Origin: Streptomyces sp. NBC_00234
GTDB lineage: Bacteria > Actinomycetota > Actinomycetes > Streptomycetales > Streptomycetaceae
Assembly (NCBI RefSeq): GCF_036195325.1
Contig: NZ_CP108101.1
Location: 6,882,001 to 6,946,000, forward strand
Direction: 5' to 3'
Length of the DNA: 64,000 bases
This document shows, piece by piece, positions 7,359-15,843 of this stretch (positions are counted from its first letter, which is position 1; the number at the start of each line of letters is the position of its first letter). The notes beneath the pieces are model-generated. The model did no database searches. It saw only the letters and a list, made by a program, of their open reading frames with translations, and was not told the origin of the DNA. Made by a program: the position numbers and the translations under genes.

Positions 7359-10300
7359 GTGCGACAGGACTGGTCGCCGGAAGACGCGGTGGCGTGCTGG
7401 ACGCTGGTGGATGGCGACTGGGAGCTGGTGGCCAACAAGTCCGGCCCGACCAGGCTCGGCTTCTGCCTCATGCTCAAGTTCTTCGAGATCGAGGGCCGGT
7501 TCCCGGAGTTCATCGAGGAGTTCCCGCAGCCCGCTGTCGAGTACGTCGCCGGTTTGGTCAAGGTGCCGGCGGCCGAGCTCGCGAAGTACGACCTGCCGGG
7601 CGCGAAGCGGCACCGGAAGCAGATCCGCGAGGCATTGGGGTTCCGGCCGTCGACCGTGGCGGACGAGGAACGGCTGACGGAGCGGCTGTCGACGGAGGTC
7701 TGCCCGGTCGAACTCGTCGAGGACCGGCAGCGGGAGGCCCTTCTCGTGCAGTGCCGTGTCGAGCGGATCGAGCCGCCGGGCCGGACCCGTGTCGAGAAGG
7801 TGCTGGTGGCGGCCCGCAACCGGTGGGAGCGGGCATTCTGCACGCGGACCATCGAGCGCCTGGGCGAAGTGTGCATGGACCGGCTGCTGGCACTGGTGGC
7901 CGAGGGCAGCGACGACGGCGCCGCGCTGCTCGCCTCGCTGAAGCGGGACCCGGGCGCGGTCGGGCTCGACTCGCTGCTGACCGAGATCACCAAGCGGAAC
8001 GACGTGCGGAAACTCGCCCTGCCCGAGGGGCTGTTCGCGGACTGCTCGGAGAAGATGGTGGCCGCGTGGCGGGCGAGGGCGATCAAGATGTACCCCTCGG
8101 ACTTCCGCGACACCAGCGAGGACGTGCGGATCACGCTGCTTGCCGCACTGTGCTCCTCCCGGCAGGCGGAGATCACCGACGCGCTGGTCGAGCTGTTGGT
8201 CGCCCTGGTCCACAAGATCAATGCCCGTGCCGAGCGGCGGGTGGAGAAGCAGCTCACCGCCGAGCTGAAGAAGGTCCGCGGTAAGGAGGGCATCCTCTTC
8301 CGCCTGGCAGAGGCCGCGGTCGGCAAGCCGGACGAGATCGTACGCGCGGCCCTGTTCCCGGTGGTCGGGGAGAAGACGCTGCGCGAGCTGGTGGCGGAGG
8401 CGAAGGCGAACGAGAAGGTCTTCAAGGCCAAGGTCCGCACGACGCTGCAGTTCGTACAGCAGCTACTACCGGCAGATGCTGCCGCCGCTGCTCAAGACGC
8501 TGGGATTCAAGTGCAACAACACCGCCTACCGGCCGGTGATGGACGCGATGAAGCTGCTGGAGAAGTACGCCGAGGTCGACGGCAAGACCCGCTTCTACGA
8601 CACCGCCGACGCGGTGCCGATGGACGGCGTCGTCCGCAAGGACTGGCGCGAGGCCGTCGTCGACAACAAGGGCAAGGTCGAGCGCATCCCGTACGAGCTG
8701 TGCGTCCTGGTGGCGCTGCGGGACGCCGTGCGGCGCCGGGAGATCTACATCGAGGGCGCGCTGCGGTGGCGCAACCCGGAGGACGATCTGCCCGGCGACT
8801 TCGAGGCTACCCGCACCGTGCACTACGCGGCGATTCGCCAGCCCATGGACGCGGGGGAGTTCGTCACCAGCCTCAACCAGCGGATGACCGGCGGTCTGGA
8901 CCGGCTGTCATCCGCGCTCGCCGCCGGCAGCGCGGGCGGGGTCAAGGTCACCAACCGCAAGGGTGAGCCGTGGATCACCGTGCCGAAGCTGGAGCCTCTC
9001 GATGAGCCCACCGGCCTCCAGTCGCTCAAGGAGGAAGTCGTACGACGCTGGGGCGTCCTCGACCTCCTGGACGTGCTGAAGAACGCCGACTTCCTCACCG
9101 CCTTCACCGACGAATTCGCCTCCGTCGCCGCGTACGAACGCATCGACCGCGACGTCCTTCAGCGCCGCCTGCTGCTCGCGCTCTTCGGACTCGGCACGAA
9201 CATGGGTATCCGCGCGATCGTGGCGACCGGCGAGCACGGCGAAACCGAGGCCGCTGCGGCACGTGCGCCGGCACTTCATCACCGTCGACAACCTCCGCGC
9301 TGCGGTCACCAAGCTGGTGAATGCCACCTTCGAGGCCCGCGACACCGCCTGGTGGGGGCAGGGAAACGCGTGTGCGTCGGACTCGAAGAAGTTCGGGTCC
9401 TGGTCGTCCAACTTCATGACCGAGTACCACGCTCGGTACGGCGGCAACGGCGTGATGATCTACTGGCACGTCGAGCGCAAGAACGTCTGCATCTACTCCC
9501 AGGTCAAGTCCTGTTCGTCGTCCGAGGTCGCGGCGATGATCGAGGGCCTGCCGCGGCACTGCACCGACGCCGAGATCGAGTCGAACTACGTCGACACGCA
9601 CGGCGCGTCTGTCGTCGGGTTCGCCTTCACCGAGCTGCTGAACTTCCGCCTGCTGCCAGGGCTGAAGAACATCGGCAGCATCCGCCTGTACCGCCCCGAC
9701 GACACCCGCCCGGCTGGCCTGCGCTCGGGGCCTCGCTGACCCGTCCGATCCGCTGGGAGCTGATCGAGCAGCAGTACGACCAGATGGTCAAGTACGCCAC
9801 CGCCCTGCGCCTGGGCACCACGGAGGCCGAACAGGTCCTGCGCCGCTTCACCCGCGGCGGCCCCAAGCACCCCACGTACCAGGCCCTGGAAGAACTCGGC
9901 CGCGCGGTGCGCACGATCTTCGCGTGCGACTACCTCGCCAGCCCCGACCTGCGCCGCGAGATCCACGGCGGCCTCCAGGTCGTGGAGAACTGGAACAGCG
10001 CGAACACCGTGCTCCACTACGGCAAGGACGGCGCCCTGACCGGCCCGGACAAGGAGCACGCCGAGACCTCGATGCTCGCCCTGCACCTGCTCCAGTCCGC
10101 GCTGGTCCACGTCAACACCCTGCTGTTGCAGCAGGTTCTCGCCGAACCGGCCTGGGCGAAGAAGCTGTCCGTTGAGGACCGGCGCGGCCTGACCGCGCTG
10201 TTCTGGTCGAACATCAACCCGTACGGTACCTTCCGCCTGGAGATGGACAAACGGCTCGACCTCGGGCTCCCGGTCACTGTGCCCCGTCCGCGTTCCGCAG
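7359..10300 (+). pseudogene. tnpA: Tn3-family transposase TnpA, disrupted by three frameshifts
   Basis: A full-length (~980-residue) Tn3 transposase is spread over three frame changes. Frame A runs from GTG 7359 (RQDWSPEDAVACWTLVDG) to about 8446. Frame B runs from about 8450 (YRQMLPPLLKTLGFKCNN) to about 9252. Frame C runs to about 9706, and frame B resumes to the end. The catalytic DDE residues are all present: D at 9380 (CASDSKKF), D at 9593 (NYVDTHG) and E at 9985 (VVENWNS). Homology ends near 10300, but the last frame stays open to 10758, antisense to the next gene, so the native stop seems lost. The exact 3' end is therefore approximate. Confidence 0.88.
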
Positions 10301-10403
10301 CGGACGGGACACACACGAACGCGGGTTCCCGCGGCGGAAGATTCCCAATCGGTCCTCTGTGGACATATCAAGGCTGGTCCAACCAGCCCGGACGGACAAG
10401 CCG

Positions 10404-11333
10404 TCAGTGCACGGACCGGGCATGCTCCGCGGCCATCTCTGCGAGGACGCCGTCGAGCGGGGTGGGAGTTACGCCCAAGGTCTTCGCGGTCGATGACGCG
10501 TCGAGGATGTTGGGCCGGTCGTACAGATACAGCATCTCGGGAAACTCGGCCATGACCGAATCGGTGCGCCCGATGTCCTGGAGCTCTTGGACGGTCATGT
10601 GGTGCAGCTGCGGGGCTGGCGCGTCAGCCGCCTCCGCGAGGTGCGTGGCCAGTTCGCGCACCGATGCCTCTGACACGGAGGGCACGTGCCAAGCCCGGCA
10701 CCAAGATTCGTCGTGCCGGGCGGCGGCGATGAGGGTGCGTGCCACGTCCCCGGTGTAGGACCAGCTGTGCGGTGCATCGAGGTCTCCCGGGTACGAGGCA
10801 GGCGAGCCGGCCAGCACCTGTGCCCCCACCATCAGCGTGAACGGCGAGTATGCGCCGATGCCGAGGTAGTCGTTGGCTCGGACCTCGGTCACCCGCACCC
10901 GGCCCGCGGCGTGGGCGGCGCAGGCGTCGAGCCACATTTGCGACCGGACGATTCCCTTCTGGCTGGTGGGTGCCATGGGCAGGTCCTCGGTGACGGGACC
11001 GTCAATCGGCCCGTACCCATAGGTGTTCCCGAGCATGACGTAGTCCGATCCGGTGCGTTCGGCTGTAGCCAGCAGCGCGGCGGCCATGGGCGGGAACTCG
11101 GCCGGCCAGCGGTCGTACGGCGGCATGGCGCAGTTGAACAAGATGGCCGCCCCAGTGGCCAGCTCGACAAGCCGGGCGGTGTCGGTGGCATCGGCGGCGA
11201 CACGTTCGATCCTCGGATGCACCGGCCCGCTGCCGCGGCGGGTGATGAGGCGGACCTGTTCACCGGAGTCAGCCAGCAAACGGGCAGTGGCCGATCCGGT
11301 GGCTCCGGCACCGACGATGACATGCAAGGACAC
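10404..11333 (-). CDS. NAD(P)-binding epimerase/dehydratase-like protein (transposon cargo)
   Basis: 309-aa Rossmann-fold protein of the NAD-dependent epimerase/dehydratase (atypical SDR) group. The N-terminal dinucleotide motif is VGAGATGSATARLL. Later landmarks are FNCAMPPYDRW, then GNTYGYGP where SDR enzymes place the catalytic Tyr region, and HSWSYTGDVARTL. I chose GTG 11333 because AGGAGAGAACGC sits directly before it; an ATG at 11351 lies upstream of that site. It is divergent from the AraC-type regulator across a 130-bp gap, which suggests that regulator controls it. It probably oxidises or reduces a small carbonyl or sugar compound; the substrate is unknown. It lies inside the transposon between tnpA and tnpR. 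Confidence 0.8.
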   Translation of the reverse strand: MSLHVIVGAGATGSATARLLADSGEQVRLITRRGSGPVHPRIERVAADATDTARLVELATGAAILFNCAMPPYDRWPAEFPPMAAALLATAERTGSDYVMLGNTYGYGPIDGPVTEDLPMAPTSQKGIVRSQMWLDACAAHAAGRVRVTEVRANDYLGIGAYSPFTLMVGAQVLAGSPASYPGDLDAPHSWSYTGDVARTLIAAARHDESWCRAWHVPSVSEASVRELATHLAEAADAPAPQLHHMTVQELQDIGRTDSVMAEFPEMLYLYDRPNILDASSTAKTLGVTPTPLDGVLAEMAAEHARSVH

Positions 11334-11463
11334 GCGTTCTCTCCTGGTCATAGAGGTGGAGCGGGCCACCGGACCAACAAGCCCGGCGCCGCTCTCACCA
11401 CCCTGCGCGCGGAGTGATCCGTAAGATAGTGGCCCGAATGCCAAACACCTGGAGCTTCGGGCC

Positions 11464-12525
11464 ATGCATCGAGTCGCCGTCATCGCCGTTCCCCCGGCCA
11501 CTACTTTCGACCTGTCCATCCCCGAGCTGGTGCTGGGCGAGATGTCCGTGGACGGCCACCCCGGTTACGAGGTGCGCATCTGCACGGCCCGGCCGGGACC
11601 CGTCGCTGTCAGCAGCAGCCTGGAGATCACCATCCCAAGCGGGCTGGAGGCAGTCGCCGACGCCGACACCGTCATCGTCACCGGAACCGGCGCCCGAGAG
11701 GACATCGACCCCCGCGTACTGGAAGTGCTGCGGCGCGCGTCGGCCGCGGGCAAGCGCCTCGCCTCGATCTGCACTGGGGCGTTCGTCCTCGCCCAGGCAG
11801 GACTGCTCGACGGCCGCAGCGCCACCACCTACTGGGCGAAGTCCGACGAGTTCCGCAGCCGCTTCCCCGACGTCGACCTGCGCCCCGACGCGCTGTACGT
11901 CGAGGACAGCAATGTGCTGACCTCCGCCGGACTGTCCGCCGGCATCGACCTGTGCCTGCACCTGGTACGCGCCGACTACGGCGCCGCGGCAGCCAACGCC
12001 GTCGCCCGTCTGGTCGTGGCAGCACCCGTGCGCCCCGGAGGACAGGCTCAGTTCATCGAAACACCGCTGCCACCCGAAAACGGCACCTCGCTGGCCGACA
12101 CTCGTGCATGGGCACTCGAAAGACTGCATGAACCACTTACGCGTGCTGCCCTCGCCACCCATGCCCGCACCAGCGTCCGCACGCTGACGCGCAAATTCCA
12201 CGCGGAGACCGGCCTCAGCCCCTTGCAGTGGCTCCTCCACCAGCGGGTCAACCGGGCACAGGAGCTGCTGGAGACCACGGACCTACCCATGGACCAAGTC
12301 GCCCGCTTCAGCGGCCTCGCAACCACCGACTCGCTGCGCCAGCACCTCTCAAGACGAGCCGGACTCACACCCAGCGCCTACCGCATCGCGTTCACGCGAC
12401 GCACGAGCCTGGGTGTCGGCAAACGACCGTCTGCCGACACTCGCACCCGTGATCACGAACCCGCAGGTGGACACTGTCGACAACTCGCGTCGGAAATCAA
12501 CGTCGGTGAACGGTCGTCGGGGTAG
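11464..12525 (+). CDS. GlxA-like AraC-family transcriptional regulator (transposon cargo)
   Basis: 353 aa. Residues 1-190 form a DJ-1/PfpI-like sensor domain with the nucleophile-elbow sequence SICTGAFVLAQAGLLDGR. Residues about 210-315 carry two AraC helix-turn-helix units (RTLTRKFHAETGLSPLQWL, and the second helix MDQVARFSGLATTDSLRQH). This GlxA-type architecture usually makes transcriptional activators that sense metabolites. GGAG lies 8 bases before the ATG. The C-terminal ~35 residues run into the res-like DNA and resemble no domain, so the natural end may have been altered when the cargo joined the element. It is divergent from the NAD(P)-binding gene, its likely target. Confidence 0.85.
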   Translation: MHRVAVIAVPPATTFDLSIPELVLGEMSVDGHPGYEVRICTARPGPVAVSSSLEITIPSGLEAVADADTVIVTGTGAREDIDPRVLEVLRRASAAGKRLASICTGAFVLAQAGLLDGRSATTYWAKSDEFRSRFPDVDLRPDALYVEDSNVLTSAGLSAGIDLCLHLVRADYGAAAANAVARLVVAAPVRPGGQAQFIETPLPPENGTSLADTRAWALERLHEPLTRAALATHARTSVRTLTRKFHAETGLSPLQWLLHQRVNRAQELLETTDLPMDQVARFSGLATTDSLRQHLSRRAGLTPSAYRIAFTRRTSLGVGKRPSADTRTRDHEPAGGHCRQLASEINVGERSSG

Positions 12526-12534
12526 TTTCCGACA
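12413..12534. promoter_or_regulatory. res-like site for the resolvase
   Basis: Dyads cluster directly before tnpR, where Tn3 elements keep their res site. GTGTCGGCA (12413-12421) faces TGCCGACAC (12432-12440), and GTCGGAAA (12489-12496) faces TTTCCGAC (12526-12533). Placement and spacing fit resolvase subsites, but individual subsites I-III were not defined. The region overlaps the end of the AraC gene. Confidence 0.6.
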
Positions 12535-13137
12535 ATGCTTCTTGGCTACTGCCGCACCTCGACGGCCGACCAGAACCCCGACCACCAGATCGACTCACTT
12601 CTCCGCAACAACGTCGACCGCTACAACATCCACGTCGACGTCGCCAGCGGCGCGAAAGCCTCCCGCCCGAAACTCGACCTCGTCATGCAGCTCATGCGCG
12701 AGGGCGACACCTTGAAGGTCACCCGGCTCGACCGGCTCTCCCGCTCCGTCCTGCATCTGGTCACCCTCGGCGCCGACCTGCGCGAGCGCGGCATCGGCCT
12801 GCACGTCATCGAGCAGGGCATCGACACCTCCACCATGGAAGGCCGCGCCATGTTCGGGATGCTCAGCGTGCTCGCAGAGCTCCAGAGAGAGCTGATCGTG
12901 GCGAACACCAACGACGGGCTCGCCTCCGCGCGCGCCCGCGGTCGCGTCGGCGGGCGCCGGCCGAAGCTCACGGCCGACCAGGCCGAGCTCGCTCAGCAGC
13001 TCTACGACGCCCGGGAGAAGACCGTCCAGCAGATCGCCGACATGTTCAACGTCCCCCGCTCCACGGTCTACGGTCACCTCGACCGCGAGAAGACCGTGCC
13101 CCGCCAACCGAAGAAGACCGCCGCGGCGAAACCCTGA
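12535..13137 (+). CDS. tnpR: Serine resolvase of the Tn3-family element
   Basis: 200-aa serine recombinase that would resolve transposon cointegrates at res. The N-terminal catalytic domain carries the nucleophile Ser9 in GYCRTSTADQN, and the arginine-rich active-site motif TRLDRLSRS. It also has the long helix region MFGMLSVLAELQRELI. The C-terminal helix-turn-helix is at about 155-185 (TVQQIADMFNVPRSTVYGHL). Unlike tnpA it is intact. The ATG lies one base after a res-like half-site, so TnpR probably represses its own transcription. It ends 14 bases before the right inverted repeat. Confidence 0.93.
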   Translation: MLLGYCRTSTADQNPDHQIDSLLRNNVDRYNIHVDVASGAKASRPKLDLVMQLMREGDTLKVTRLDRLSRSVLHLVTLGADLRERGIGLHVIEQGIDTSTMEGRAMFGMLSVLAELQRELIVANTNDGLASARARGRVGGRRPKLTADQAELAQQLYDAREKTVQQIADMFNVPRSTVYGHLDREKTVPRQPKKTAAAKP

Positions 13138-13151
13138 AAGCTACCGGTGGG

Positions 13152-13190
13152 TTACTTGCTCCCTGGTGTCTGAGCTAGGACTCCAGGGCC
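13152..13190 (-). repeat. Tn3-family right terminal inverted repeat
   Basis: The reverse complement begins GGCCCTGGAGTCCTAGCTC and matches the left end at 36 of 39 positions. It is followed directly by the TAGTC duplication at 13191-13195. Confidence 0.92.
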
Positions 13191-13195
13191 TAGTC
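13191..13195. repeat. Target-site duplication, right copy (TAGTC)
   Basis: Identical to 7210-7214 and immediately outside the right inverted repeat. On the minus strand it supplies GAC TA, codons that rejoin to give PPDYGLVALAELPDD across the excised junction. Confidence 0.92.
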
Positions 13196-13396
13196 GGGAG
13201 GCCCGGCGTACGAGCCGTCGGTGATGTCCGCGACGAACGTCCGGTACGGCTCGGGCAGGACGATGCCGTGCTCGGCCTCGAAGGCGTGGACCGCCTCCCG
13301 GCCGAGCGCCGACGCACCGTCGTCGTCGATGTCGAAGGCCGCGCGCAGGGCGGCGAGGTCGTCCGGGGAAGCGTGCTCGGTGTCCATGGGGATCAT
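13191..13396 (-). pseudogene. SUKH (SMI1/KNR4) family protein, N-terminal half
   Basis: This is the proximal half of the split SUKH gene. Translation starts at ATG 13396 or 13387 (MDTEHASPDDLAALRAAF) and continues FEAEHGIVLPEPYRTFVADI, then TDGSYAGPPD, before entering the transposon where a TAG arises. The motif E-x-GIxLPxxYRxFVxxIxDG is the classic N-terminal signature of SMI1/KNR4 proteins. With the distal half at 6846-7214 the intact product would be about 188 aa, the usual family size. No toxin gene is recognisable on either side. Confidence 0.85.
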
Positions 13397-13692
13397 GGAT
13401 ATCACCCGGCTCCGACAGCCGGTTCGGGTTCCCGGCCGGCCGCCGGGGCCCGCCGTTAGTCTGGCGCGTATGGCAGGCGGACGACGTACCCACCGAAGCG
13501 CCGAAGGTTCCTTCCGAAAGGGCTGCCGGAACCTCCCGGCACCCTGGTCCCGCGCGACGAGTACCCGGCGGCCCGATCCGAGGGAGGCGCACGGCAACCT
13601 TTCCGCCCCCGGCGGCGACTACTGACCGTCCCCTGCCGCGCGGGCGGAGACCGTCGGACGGCCGGGCGGTGGCAGTGACGGGAGAGACGTCA
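13397..13692. other. Intergenic region before the SUKH gene; no convincing gene
   Basis: About 300 bases between the SUKH start and the LacI operators. A 51-codon plus-strand frame (13470-13625) is arginine- and serine-rich, has no ribosome site and shows no recognisable motif, so I do not call it. Confidence 0.5.
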
Positions 13693-13706
13693 TCGAAGCG
13701 CTTCGA
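13693..13706. promoter_or_regulatory. LacI-family operator, site 1 (TCGAAGCGCTTCGA)
   Basis: Perfect 14-bp palindrome with the central CG step typical of LacI-family operators, 145 bases before the lacI start. It is identical to the sites at 13794, 23917 and 24108. Confidence 0.85.
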
Positions 13707-13793
13707 TCACTCTCTGGACAGGCTCTGCACGGGGCTCTAGGCTCCAAGGTATCTGTGCATGTCAGATAGCCAAAGGATCGCCAAGACTCTCCG

Positions 13794-13807
13794 TCGAAGC
13801 GCTTCGA
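13794..13807. promoter_or_regulatory. LacI-family operator, site 2 (TCGAAGCGCTTCGA)
   Basis: Second identical palindrome, 101 bp from site 1 and 44 bases before the lacI start codon. Spacing close to ten helical turns would allow looping and autoregulation. Confidence 0.85.
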
Positions 13808-13850
13808 ACACTCAGGATTCCGCCCCTCGTCGTCCCCCAGGGAGAGCTGC

Positions 13851-14858
13851 ATGGTCACGCTTGCCGAGGTCGCCCAGCACGCCGGAGTCTCCGCGAGCAC
13901 GGTGAGCTACGTCCTCAGCGGGAAGCGCTCCATCTCGACCTCCACCCGTGAGCGGGTCGAGCAGAGCATCCAGCAGCTCGGCTACCACCCCAACGCGGGC
14001 GCCCGCGCCCTGGCCAGCAGCCGGTCCAACATCATCGCGCTCATGGTCCCGCTGCGCACCGACATGTACGTGCCCGTGATGATGGAGATCGCCATCGCCG
14101 TCGCCACGACGGCCCGCACCCACGGGTACGACGTCCTCCTCCTCACCGGGGAGGAAGGCCCCGCCGCCGTGCGGCGGATCGCCGGGAGCTCCCTGGCGGA
14201 CGCCATGATCCTGATGGACGTGGAGCTCCAGGACGAGCGGCTGCCCCTGCTCCGCGAGACCGACCGGGCCGCCGTACTCATCGGGCTGCCCGCCGACACG
14301 GCCGGGCTGACCTGCGTGGACCTGGACTTCGAGGCGACCGGGGCACTCTGCGTGGACCATCTCGCCGGTCTCGGACACCGCGAACTCGCGGTGATCGGGG
14401 AGGCCGCCGCGGTGTACGAACGGCACACCGGCTTCGCCGAGCGCACGGTGGACGGCGTACGGGCCAAGGCCCACGAGACGGGCGTCCGGGTGCTGCACCG
14501 CCCCTGCGAAGGCGGGTACGCGGCGATGGCCGGCACGCTGGCCCGGATCTTCGACGAGCGGCCGGGCACCACCGGTTTCATCGTCCAGAACGAGGCCGCC
14601 GTCGAGCCGCTGCTCAACCTGCTGCAGCAGCAGGGCCGCGCCGTCCCCGAGGACGTCTCCGTCGTCGCGATCTGCCCCGACCAGGTGGCTTCCCAGGCGT
14701 CGGTGCGCCTCACCTCGGTCGCCATACCGGCCCAGGAGATGGGTCGCCGGGCGGTCGAGCAGGTCGTCGCCAAACTCGCCGGCCGCGGTACGGACGAGGT
14801 CGAGCTGCTGACACCGGAACTGACCGTCCGTGCGAGCACCGGCCCCGCGCCCCTCTGA
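13851..14858 (+). CDS. LacI-family repressor of the xyloglucan locus
   Basis: 335 aa. The N-terminal helix-turn-helix is TLAEVAQHAGVSASTVSYVL, followed by the hinge (LGYHPNAGARALAS). The rest is a periplasmic-binding-protein-like effector domain ending in the usual VRLTSVAIPAQEMGRRAVE region. Two copies of TCGAAGCGCTTCGA lie in its own promoter. Two more lie in the divergent importer/GH3 promoter region 10 kb away, so it very likely represses these units and itself. The inducer is probably a xyloglucan-derived oligosaccharide; this is inference from the neighbouring enzymes. GGGAGAG before the ATG serves as the ribosome site. Confidence 0.92.
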   Translation: MVTLAEVAQHAGVSASTVSYVLSGKRSISTSTRERVEQSIQQLGYHPNAGARALASSRSNIIALMVPLRTDMYVPVMMEIAIAVATTARTHGYDVLLLTGEEGPAAVRRIAGSSLADAMILMDVELQDERLPLLRETDRAAVLIGLPADTAGLTCVDLDFEATGALCVDHLAGLGHRELAVIGEAAAVYERHTGFAERTVDGVRAKAHETGVRVLHRPCEGGYAAMAGTLARIFDERPGTTGFIVQNEAAVEPLLNLLQQQGRAVPEDVSVVAICPDQVASQASVRLTSVAIPAQEMGRRAVEQVVAKLAGRGTDEVELLTPELTVRASTGPAPL

Positions 14859-14923
14859 CCTCTCGGCCCACGGTGACGGACGAGCCGGCCCCCCGCCGGG
14901 AGCCGGCTCGCATGCTGTCGTGC

Positions 14924-15631
14924 TCAGCTGGACGAGACGCTGAAGGAGTTCGTCCTGAAGTCCAGGCCGCCCGCCGACGAGGTGATCTCGTAGCCGAACT
15001 GGACGTCACCGATGGTCTCGTTGCCCCACCAGCCCTTGGTGTCCTTGATCCACTTCAGGATCGGCAGGATGTTCACCGTCCCGGACGCGGAGTCGGAGGT
15101 CCGGAGGAACGAGAAGACCTGGTTGGCCCCGTTGTCGCCCTTGTAGACGTTCCAGGTGTGGCCGCCGAGCGTCACCGTTCCCTGCGAGGTGCCGAGCGCG
15201 CCGACGTCCCCGTTGTAGTTGACCCAGAGCATCACCTCGTAGTCGTAGTCGGTGTCCCAGATGTCGTACGACGTGTTGTAGTCGCCGGCGACCGGGACGG
15301 TGACGTTGTAGCTGCTGGTGAGCGAGGCCAGCGAGGTGATGGACCTGCCGACGACCTTCTTGGCGTTGGGGTAGGACTTGATGCCGCCGGTGTCCGGGTG
15401 GTTGGCCCACACGCCCCAGTTGGCAGAGGAGTTGACCCAGATCGACTGCGGGCCGGCTCCGGAACCCCAGATGTTGTTGTAGAGGGTGTAGCCGTCGGAC
15501 GTGGCGTAGTTGCCCCACTGGTCCGAGGAGGACCAGATCGCGGCGTGGGCCGGTGCGGCGGCGAAGCCGATCAGGGCGGCCACCGCTGCCGCCGGAGCGA
15601 GTACGAACCTGCTGAGGGTGCGTCGTGCCAT
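14924..15631 (-). CDS. Secreted GH12 endo-beta-1,4-glucanase/xyloglucanase
   Basis: 235-aa secreted GH12 enzyme cutting the beta-1,4-glucan backbone of cellulose or xyloglucan. The Sec signal peptide covers residues 1-31 and ends APAHAA. The mature start, IWSSSDQWGNYATSDGYTLY, and the stretch LYNNIWGSG are family hallmarks. The likely nucleophile is E132 (DYEVMLWVNYNG) and the likely acid/base E215 (QFGYEIT). I start at ATG 15631, preceded by AAGGGAC, rather than the ATG 15 bases upstream. No carbohydrate-binding module is attached. It is separated from the upstream GH42 by 212 bp, so it has its own promoter; no copy of the TCGAAGCGCTTCGA operator is present there. Confidence 0.92.
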   Translation of the reverse strand: MARRTLSRFVLAPAAAVAALIGFAAAPAHAAIWSSSDQWGNYATSDGYTLYNNIWGSGAGPQSIWVNSSANWGVWANHPDTGGIKSYPNAKKVVGRSITSLASLTSSYNVTVPVAGDYNTSYDIWDTDYDYEVMLWVNYNGDVGALGTSQGTVTLGGHTWNVYKGDNGANQVFSFLRTSDSASGTVNILPILKWIKDTKGWWGNETIGDVQFGYEITSSAGGLDFRTNSFSVSSS

Positions 15632-15843
15632 GGTTGTCCCTTCCATGGTGGGGGGATGGGGCGGAGCAACTGCTACTGCTGCCTCGGAGCGAGGAAGCAG
15701 TCCACGCCGGCCGTCAGGTCGGGCAGCATCTGAGCGGTACCGGCGGAGGCTTCGGTGAGGGCGACCGCGTCGCCCGGGCGGACTTCCGCACGGGCGTCAC
15801 GGTTCGTGGTCCGCGGAGGGATCCGGCTCCTCCCTGCCGTTGG

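Larger units (their letters stand above)
7215..13190. mobile_element. Tn3-family transposon (5,976 bp) inserted in a SUKH gene
   Basis: The element is bounded by 39-bp inverted repeats matching at 36 positions and by a 5-bp direct repeat of host DNA. It contains tnpA (degenerate), a divergent cargo pair (10404-11333 minus; 11464-12525 plus), a res-like region and tnpR at the right end. Removing the element and one TAGTC restores an uninterrupted junction in the SUKH gene, so the boundaries are exact. TnpA frameshifts indicate it can no longer transpose on its own unless these are assembly errors. The cargo is metabolic/regulatory rather than antibiotic resistance. Confidence 0.93.

Noticed and set aside
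10404..11519. Longer version of the epimerase-like gene starting at 11519
   Set aside because: The extra N-terminal residues do not fit a Rossmann start, and AGGAGA lies directly before GTG 11333.
13470..13625. Possible 51-codon gene between the SUKH start and lacI
   Set aside because: There is no ribosome site, it has Arg/Ser-rich shadow-like composition, and I recognise no homologous pattern.
15645..15843. Coding-like minus-strand stretch between GH42 and GH12
   Set aside because: It has a short open frame with a stop but no start with a ribosome site and no recognisable motif. It is better treated as the GH12 promoter and leader.
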